Below, piece by piece: positions 58,926 through 64,000 of a stretch of DNA of 64,000 nucleotides. Below the pieces are notes generated by a model that was given only the letters and a program-made list of their open reading frames with translations, ran no database searches and was not told the origin of the DNA. Within the stretch, counting starts at the first letter, position 1, and each line of letters starts with the position of its first letter. A program made the position numbers and the translations under genes. The stretch comes from a bacterium (GTDB taxonomy: Bacteria; SZUA-79; Acidulodesulfobacterales; Acidulodesulfobacteraceae). The stretch covers positions 33,204 to 97,203 of the forward strand of contig JAKASO010000005.1 of the NCBI GenBank assembly GCA_021818985.1, given 5' to 3'.

Positions 58926-59960
58926 TTAAAACTGGCTTAATATGTCAATATTGCCCTGATATAATAATCTTAAATCGTTTATATTGTATTTCAACATTAC
59001 CACTCTATCAAAACCCATGCCAAAAGCAAAACCGCGGTATTTTTCCGGATCGATCCCAACATATTTAAAAACTTGCGGATGAACCATCCCACAGGGAATA
59101 ACTTCGATCCACCCTGTGGATTTGCATATATTGCAACCTTTGCCGCCGCAGAATACACATTCGATATCGAGATCGAGACCCGGTTCCACAAAAGGATAGA
59201 ATGCAGGCCTGAATCTTGTTTTTTTCGCCCCTAAAATATATTTCACTGTGGCTTCAAGAATTCCTTTAAGATCGCTAAGCCTGACAGTTTTATCCACAAA
59301 AAGCCCTTCAATTTGATTGAACATAAAAAGATGCGTCGCATCTACAGATTCATAGCGATAACATCTACCGGGGGCTATGACTCTAAACGGAGGGGATTTT
59401 TTCTCCATTGTTCTAACCTGAACGCTCGAAGTATGGGTTCGCGGAACTAGTCCGTTTAAAAGATAAAATGTATCCCAAATATCTCTTGCCGGATGATTTG
59501 CGGGAATATTTAAGGCATCGAAATTGTAATATGTCGTTTCGATTTCCGGACCTTCGACTACTTCAAAACCCATTGACATGAAAAAATTGACCGTTTCTTC
59601 AAGAACGGCTGTTATGGGATGTTTGTGAGGGGATTCGAAACTGGCACCCGGAATTGTCAAATCAATTTTATTTTCACTTAAAGGCCTGCTCCGTTCTATA
59701 CTTATCAGCTTATTTTTTTTGCTTAGGTAAATTTCTTCAATCTTATTCTTAATTTCATTGGATTTAGAGCCTATAATTTTTTTCTCTTCTGGAGCAAAAG
59801 AATGGATATTATGCAATATTTCGGTAATTTTTCCTTTTTTGCCGGCAAAAATTTTAAATTGAAAGTCCAATTCATTTAAATCTTTAGAACCGTTCAGCAA
59901 GCGAGATGCTTCATCTAAAATTAATTCAATTTTCTTAATAATATCTGCTATATTTTCCAT
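58926..59960 (-). CDS. pheS: Phenylalanyl-tRNA synthetase alpha subunit
   Basis: PheS is the catalytic class II subunit of PheRS. The 344-residue protein has an N-terminal coiled coil (about 1-85) and core motifs: GFEVVEGPEIETTYYNFDAL, HPARDIWDTFYL, RTHTSSVQVRTME, GRCYRYESVDATHLFMFNQIEG and GFAFGMGFDRVVML. The ATG lies only eight bases downstream of the CCA end of tRNA-Leu, leaving no room for an ordinary Shine-Dalgarno outside the tRNA. It is separated from pheT by 3.9 kb. Confidence 0.96.
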   Translation of the reverse strand: MENIADIIKKIELILDEASRLLNGSKDLNELDFQFKIFAGKKGKITEILHNIHSFAPEEKKIIGSKSNEIKNKIEEIYLSKKNKLISIERSRPLSENKIDLTIPGASFESPHKHPITAVLEETVNFFMSMGFEVVEGPEIETTYYNFDALNIPANHPARDIWDTFYLLNGLVPRTHTSSVQVRTMEKKSPPFRVIAPGRCYRYESVDATHLFMFNQIEGLFVDKTVRLSDLKGILEATVKYILGAKKTRFRPAFYPFVEPGLDLDIECVFCGGKGCNICKSTGWIEVIPCGMVHPQVFKYVGIDPEKYRGFAFGMGFDRVVMLKYNINDLRLLYQGNIDILSQF

Positions 59961-59968
59961 ATCAAATA

Positions 59969-60056
59969 TGGTGCCGAGGGCCGGAATCGAACCGGCACGG
60001 AACTAAGTTCCGAGGGATTTTAAGTCCCTTGCGTCTACCACTTCCGCCACCCCGGC
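59969..60056 (-). tRNA. tRNA-Leu (anticodon UAA)
   Basis: The 88-base gene folds as a class II tRNA with a seven-base acceptor stem (GCCGGGG with CCTCGGC), a D-arm GTGGTAGACGC, anticodon stem AGGGA/TCCCT with loop CTTAAAA (anticodon TAA), a long variable arm and the T-arm GGTTCGATTCC. CCA is encoded. It sits 17 bases after the nfnB stop and eight bases before pheS, probably in one transcript. Confidence 0.96.
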
Positions 60057-60073
60057 AACAATTCAAAATTTCG

Positions 60074-61564
60074 CTACCATATTCCTATCTTTAAATATTC
60101 GTCTATCGAAGCTGCCGCTTTTTTACCAGCGCCCATTGCAAGAATGACCGTTGCAGCGCCTGTAACTATATCGCCGCCGGCAAATACCCCTTTTTTTGTA
60201 GTTTTGCCTGTTTCTTCATTTGCAATAATATACCCCCATTTATTCAACTCCATTCCTGGAGTAGATTGCGGAACGATAGGGTTTGCGTTGGTTCCGATAG
60301 CAATAACGGCACCTTCGATATCGGTTGTAAATTCGGAACCTTTAATAGGAACAGGCCTTCTTCTGCCGCTTTCGTCCGGCTCTCCAAGCTCCATTTTTAA
60401 ACACTCAACCTGCTTGACGTTCTGGTTTTCGTCACCGATAAATCTTACTGGATTTACCAAAAAGTCAAATTTAACCCCTTCCTGTTCGGCATGATGTATT
60501 TCTTCAAGACGGGCTGTCATTTCCTTGCGCGATCTTCTGTAAAATATCCTTGCATCATGATAACCTAATCTTAAAGCTGTTCTTACAGCATCCATAGCGG
60601 TATTGCCGGCTCCAAAAACGACAAAGGTATTTCCGCAGGATTTTATCGGCGTATCATACTCGTTTTTATTGTATGCCCGCATAAGATTTACCCGCGTTAA
60701 GAACTCGTTTGCTGAGTAAACCCCGTTGAGTTCTTCCCCCGGTATATTCAAAAATTTGGGAGTTCCTGCACCGGTCCCGATAAAAACAGCGCTATAACCC
60801 TTTTTATTAAGAAGTTCGTCAACGGTAACCGTCTTTCCCACCACGGCATTAGTAATAACTTCGACCCCCATATCTTTTAAAATTTGAAGTTCCCTTAAAA
60901 GAATATCCTTAGGAAGCCTGAATTCGGGAATGCCGTACATTAAAACCCCGCCTATTTCATGGAGAGCTTCGTAAATAGTCACGCCATAACCCATTTTACG
61001 CAGATCGCCTGCCGTGGCAAGACCTGCCGGACCTCCGCCGACGATAGCAACTTTTTTATTTTTACCGGGATTAATGAAACTATTAACTTCAAAATGCAAA
61101 TTACCGTATTTTGCTTTATAATCGGCCACAAATCTCTCGAGGTTTCCTATTGCAACAGATGGAGTATCTTTTCTTCTACCAATCACGCATAATTTTTCAC
61201 ATTGGTCTTCCTGCGGACATACCCTTCCGCATATTGCGGGAAGGGAATTAGTCTCTTTAATCTTTTTAGCGGCAGCTAAAAAATCGCCTTTCTCAATAAG
61301 GTTTATAAAACCAAGGATATCAATATTTACAGGGCACCCTTTTACACATTCGGGCACTTCGCTTTTACACTGAATACATCTTTTAGCCTCTTCTATTGCT
61401 TCTTCCGGGGAATATCCAAACGGTACCTCGTTAAAATTTTTTATTCTTTCCTGAGGATCCTGCATAGGCATTTCATGACGCTTAATTTGAAGCCTCTCTT
61501 TGGTGCTTAGCTTGCCTTCCTTAACTGTAGCATCGCTTTGTAAATTCTTATTTATGTTTTCCAT
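60074..61564 (-). CDS. nfnB: NfnB/SudA-type FAD- and NADPH-binding large subunit (glutamate synthase small-chain family)
   Basis: NfnB is the large subunit of NADH-dependent reduced ferredoxin:NADP oxidoreductase. The 496-residue protein has an N-terminal domain with two [4Fe-4S] cysteine sets (CIQCKSEVPECVKGCP and ICGRVCPQEDQCEKLC), an FAD motif (AIVGGGPAGLATAGDL) and an NADPH motif (VVFGAGNTAMDAVRTALRLG). It resembles homotetrameric GltA, but the paired nfnA 44 bases upstream argues for a bifurcating NfnAB or sulfide-dehydrogenase-like complex. No glutamate synthase large subunit is near. Confidence 0.88.
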   Translation of the reverse strand: MENINKNLQSDATVKEGKLSTKERLQIKRHEMPMQDPQERIKNFNEVPFGYSPEEAIEEAKRCIQCKSEVPECVKGCPVNIDILGFINLIEKGDFLAAAKKIKETNSLPAICGRVCPQEDQCEKLCVIGRRKDTPSVAIGNLERFVADYKAKYGNLHFEVNSFINPGKNKKVAIVGGGPAGLATAGDLRKMGYGVTIYEALHEIGGVLMYGIPEFRLPKDILLRELQILKDMGVEVITNAVVGKTVTVDELLNKKGYSAVFIGTGAGTPKFLNIPGEELNGVYSANEFLTRVNLMRAYNKNEYDTPIKSCGNTFVVFGAGNTAMDAVRTALRLGYHDARIFYRRSRKEMTARLEEIHHAEQEGVKFDFLVNPVRFIGDENQNVKQVECLKMELGEPDESGRRRPVPIKGSEFTTDIEGAVIAIGTNANPIVPQSTPGMELNKWGYIIANEETGKTTKKGVFAGGDIVTGAATVILAMGAGKKAAASIDEYLKIGIW

Positions 61565-61608
61565 ATCAACTTAACCGGCCGTTTATAATTTATATTTTTA
61601 TATATTAC

Positions 61609-62451
61609 TTACATATTACTATGATGCTGTTTCATGTGGCACTCGTAAGCAGCCTTCTCTTCTTCTTTATAAAATCTCTGCCTGTTGACCAGATTTTCAA
61701 AATCAACCTCGTGAGCGTCAAAATCCGGCCCGTCAACGCAGGCGAATTTCGTTTTGCCTCCCACTAGCACCCTGCAAGCTCCGCACATCCCGCTACCGTC
61801 TATCATTATGGGATTTAAGCTCACTATAGTCTTTATATTATAGCTTTTAGTAAAATCGCTGACGGCTTTCATCATTGGAACGGGACCGATAGCAATAACC
61901 CTGTTTATGATACGCTTATTGTCAACAACTAATTTTTTTAAAACGTCCGTAACAAACCCTTTAGCCCCGTAACTGCCGTCATCTGTCGCCACTAACAGTT
62001 CAGAACTTGCCTCTTTCATCTCGCTTTCCATAAGCAGAAGGTCTTTTCGCCTTGCTCCTATTATGGAAATAATATGATTGCCGTGTTCTTTTAAGGCTTT
62101 TGCAATAGGATGTAAAGCTGCAATCCCGAACCCTCCGCCCATGCAAATAACCGTGCCAAAATTATCAATCTCAGATGGAATACCAAGCGGTCCAACCACG
62201 TCCGCCAATTTATTTCCCGCGCTTAATTCACTGAGTAAATGAGTGGTCTTTCCAACTGTTTGGACCAATATAGTAATAGATCCATTAATTTCATCGTTAC
62301 CTGCTATCGTGATCGGTATCCTTTCACCTTTTTCATGAACCCTTAATACTACAAACTGGCCGGGCCGTGCTTTTGCCGCAACATCAGGAACATTTATCTT
62401 ATAAACGTTCATCCCTTCTCCAAGATTTTTTTTTTCGATTATTTCATACAT
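61609..62451 (-). CDS. nfnA: NfnA/SudB-type FAD/NAD-binding and [2Fe-2S] small subunit
   Basis: The small subunit carries FAD, NAD(H) and a [2Fe-2S] cluster. The 280-residue protein has a ferredoxin-reductase-type FAD domain (RIPITIAGN, GKTTHLLSELSAGN), an NAD domain (MGGGFGIAALHPIAKAL, IGARRKDLLLMESEM) and a C-terminal cluster site GSGMCGACRVLVGGKTKFAC followed by VDGPDFDAHEVDF. This is the pattern of NfnA, where one ligand is Asp. The product of the pair would balance NADH, NADPH and ferredoxin in an anaerobe. It lies 73 bases after tRNA-Cys. Confidence 0.88.
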   Translation of the reverse strand: MYEIIEKKNLGEGMNVYKINVPDVAAKARPGQFVVLRVHEKGERIPITIAGNDEINGSITILVQTVGKTTHLLSELSAGNKLADVVGPLGIPSEIDNFGTVICMGGGFGIAALHPIAKALKEHGNHIISIIGARRKDLLLMESEMKEASSELLVATDDGSYGAKGFVTDVLKKLVVDNKRIINRVIAIGPVPMMKAVSDFTKSYNIKTIVSLNPIMIDGSGMCGACRVLVGGKTKFACVDGPDFDAHEVDFENLVNRQRFYKEEEKAAYECHMKQHHSNM

Positions 62452-62524
62452 ATATCTGCCTCTATTGCCTCATCAACAATAAAACAATCCATACATGATT
62501 TCCATTTTCCATTAGAAAAATAAA

Positions 62525-62599
62525 TGGAGGCGGCACCCGGATTTGAACCGGGGAATAGAGGTTTTGCAGACCTCTGCCTTACCGCTTGGCTATGCCGCC
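62525..62599 (-). tRNA. tRNA-Cys (anticodon GCA)
   Basis: The 75-base gene has acceptor stem GGCGGCA/TGCCGCC, discriminator T (U73, the tRNA-Cys identity base), encoded CCA, anticodon stem GAGGT/ACCTC with loop CTGCAAA (anticodon GCA), and T-arm GGTTCAAATCC. Two possible promoters lie upstream. Confidence 0.97.
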
Positions 62600-62629
62600 G
62601 TAGCTAAAAAGCCAAAACTCCACACTTAC

Positions 62630-62656
62630 ATCATAATAGATTCGGTAATTTGGCAA
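62630..62656 (-). promoter_or_regulatory. Possible promoter for tRNA-Cys and nfnA-nfnB
   Basis: On the minus strand TTGCCA (62651-62656) and TATGAT (62630-62635) are separated by 15 bases, giving a leader of about 25 bases before the tRNA. Confidence 0.45.
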
Positions 62657-62707
62657 TTCAGATGAAAACTTGCCAGAATAAAATCTTAATTGATATGATA
62701 TATAATT

Positions 62708-62747
62708 ACAATATAATATTGTTAACTTAATGTCAACCCGTTAAGTT
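62708..62747 (-). promoter_or_regulatory. TTGACA element inside an inverted repeat, upstream of tRNA-Cys
   Basis: A perfect TTGACA (minus strand, 62731-62736) lies in the ten-base spacer of a perfect 7-bp inverted repeat (AACTTAA 62724-62730, TTAAGTT 62741-62747). The -10 would be TATATT (15-base spacing) or TATTGT (17). The arrangement resembles a promoter with an operator, but could be chance in AT-rich DNA. Confidence 0.35.
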
Positions 62748-62793
62748 GTCTGAAAGGCAGATAGGTATGAATTATAATACAACAATACAGTTA

Positions 62794-63171
62794 TTACCTG
62801 TAATACGACGCCATAGAAGAGGGGGTCTCATAAACGTTTATCCTTCTAATGCCGGGGGCGCCTTCCCGTCTGACCTTTAATGTCCTTTCAAGTTCCTCAT
62901 AAATATATTTTGCAATATTTTCGGCAGACGGATTTAACTTTTCAAAATAAGGAAGTTCATTAATAAATTTATGGTCAAAATACTCCATAATTTTATTAAC
63001 ATATTGTTTAAGCTCTTTAAAATCAATAGAGATTCCTATTTCATTGACGGATTCCGAAAAAACGATCGCCTCGACTTGCCAGTTGTGCCCATGTATATTC
63101 TCGCATTTACCGTTATATCCCCTTAGGGCATGAGCCGATGAAAAACCGGCTATAACTTTAATTTCATACAT
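62794..63171 (-). CDS. queD: 6-carboxy-5,6,7,8-tetrahydropterin synthase (QueD/PTPS family)
   Basis: QueD converts 7,8-dihydroneopterin triphosphate to 6-carboxytetrahydropterin for queuosine/7-deazaguanine synthesis. The 125-residue protein has zinc histidines in FSSAHALRG and the CENIHGHNWQVEA block, with the catalytic cysteine before the latter. Length and motifs suit QueD rather than the mammalian-type synthase. No other queuosine gene is nearby. The start has no clear Shine-Dalgarno. Confidence 0.9.
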   Translation of the reverse strand: MYEIKVIAGFSSAHALRGYNGKCENIHGHNWQVEAIVFSESVNEIGISIDFKELKQYVNKIMEYFDHKFINELPYFEKLNPSAENIAKYIYEELERTLKVRREGAPGIRRINVYETPSSMASYYR

Positions 63172-63212
63172 ATATCATATATTGATTACGATGCAATAAT
63201 GCAATACGATTT

Positions 63213-63839
63213 CTAAAAATTTTTGCTGATTATATCTATTTTCGCATTCTTTCTTAATCTTTTTATCCAATTTTTTAAATCTGCCGTCAATTCTTTCCGC
63301 TCAAACAATTCCACCTGTTTTCCTTTCAGGTTTATTGCCTCCGTCTTGCTTCTGGAAATATTAAAAAAAAGTTTTAATCTTTTAACGATAAACTCTCTTT
63401 CTATTAATATGTCTTTTATAAAATAAAAAAAACGCTCGTTGTTATAGCCAAATCTTGCCAAAAAGTTAGAAAATTTTAAATTTTTGTATTTCAATCTGTA
63501 TTCATTTTTAAATTTTTTAATAAAATTATTTACAGCGGAATTACGGATAGTTATAATGTTAATTCCACGTTCATCGTTTAATATCAGTATTCTGTTTATA
63601 TAAATATCAAGTAGTCTTTTCAGCTGGTTGTTATTAAATTTTTCATTGAAATTGCCATGCTTTTTATAAAGGATCGTCCTGAAATTACCGAAAAAATACA
63701 GTTCATTAAGAGTTACCGACCTATTGTTTACCGAAGCAACTATTTCATCGAGAAGAAAGCTATGCGCATTTGTATTTGCATAAAACAATAAAATAATGCA
63801 CGATAATAAAATTATCAAAAAATTTATTTTATTGTTCAT
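63213..63839 (-). CDS. SurA-like periplasmic chaperone without PPIase domain
   Basis: SurA helps outer-membrane proteins fold. This protein of 208 residues has a signal peptide (about 1-25, MNNKINFLIILLSC to TNA), the SurA N-terminal opening LLDEIVASVNNRSVTLNEL, and helices to about residue 150. No parvulin PPIase domain follows, so it is about half the usual length (430). The ATG at 63839 is chosen because it starts the signal peptide; an in-frame ATG at 63872 would add 11 residues. Assignment rests mainly on the N-terminal motif, so confidence is moderate. Confidence 0.65.
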   Translation of the reverse strand: MNNKINFLIILLSCIILLFYANTNAHSFLLDEIVASVNNRSVTLNELYFFGNFRTILYKKHGNFNEKFNNNQLKRLLDIYINRILILNDERGINIITIRNSAVNNFIKKFKNEYRLKYKNLKFSNFLARFGYNNERFFYFIKDILIEREFIVKRLKLFFNISRSKTEAINLKGKQVELFERKELTADLKNWIKRLRKNAKIDIISKNF

Positions 63840-64000
63840 TATTCCAACGCTTGCAGCCCTATTACATAACATACTATTAAATAATATACATTAATATATA
63901 TATTATATATAAAAAAGTATTCCCTAAAATCCTTCTATAAACTTCACCTATTTGATAAAAAATATGTAATATGTAATGAGAATCTATATTGTTAAGGTAA

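Noticed and set aside
60074..61564. Glutamate synthase small chain (gltD) for the 496-residue flavoprotein
   Set aside because: No large subunit nearby, while an NfnA-type subunit is directly upstream; NfnB is the better call.
59969..62599. tRNA genes as attachment sites of an integrated element
   Set aside because: No integrase and no repeated tRNA 3' end was found nearby.

Overview
The window is an AT-rich stretch of bacterial chromosome, densely packed with about 57 protein genes and two tRNA genes. It comes from a diderm with lipopolysaccharide: a near-complete set of lipid A, Kdo and outer-membrane assembly genes is present. Several gene orders resemble those I remember from Deltaproteobacteria in the old sense (Geobacter-like): rplU-rpmA-obgE-proB-proA-nadD-rsfS, lolC-lolD-bamA-skp-lpxD-fabZ-lpxA-lpxI-lpxB-msbA-waaA, and ilvD-ilvB-ilvN-ilvC-psd-pssA-leuA-leuC-leuD-leuB-asd. 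An NfnAB-like (electron-bifurcating transhydrogenase) pair fits an anaerobe. The low GC and this gene content would suit a lineage such as Acidulodesulfobacterales, but that is a guess; no 16S rRNA or other decisive taxonomic marker is present.

Layout. Bases 1-14170 run on the + strand: ribosomal proteins L21 and L27, the GTPase Obg, proline synthesis, NAD synthesis, ribosome silencing, a LapA-LapB-like LPS regulator, phosphoglycerate mutase, a pseudouridine synthase, PgeF, CoaE, a degenerate GGDEF protein and Rho. From 14150 to 56685 every gene is on the - strand. In transcription order (right to left) these are: ComF-like and DprA-like proteins, pheT, rseP, tsaB; a YdcH-like protein; branched-chain amino-acid and phospholipid genes; asd and murJ; phoH-pgpH-ybeY-dgkA; mazG-lnt; prfB-lysS-lolC-lolD; and bamA to waaA. 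An SF1 helicase on the + strand (56698-58890) is followed by pheS, tRNA-Leu, nfnB, nfnA, tRNA-Cys, queD and a SurA-like chaperone, all on the - strand.

How the genes work together. The largest theme is the cell envelope: lipid A synthesis (lpxA, lpxD, lpxI, lpxB), Kdo transfer (waaA), flipping (msbA), outer-membrane protein folding (bamA, skp, surA-like), lipoprotein maturation and export (lnt, lolCD), peptidoglycan precursor flipping (murJ), undecaprenol/lipid recycling (dgkA-PAP2), phosphatidylethanolamine synthesis (pssA, psd) and LPS homeostasis (lapA-lapB fusion). The second theme is isoleucine/valine/leucine synthesis. The third is translation: two tRNAs, PheRS, LysRS, RF2, YbeY, Obg, RsfS, TsaB.

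Notable points. prfB carries a clear programmed +1 frameshift. pheS and pheT are separated by a helicase / ComF-like phosphoribosyltransferase / DprA-like cassette, which is the best candidate here for an undescribed system. pheS begins eight bases after a tRNA CCA end. Short perfect tandem duplications lie at or just before many start codons. No CRISPR array, insertion sequence, transposase or rRNA was found. No gene-free gap exceeds 300 bases.
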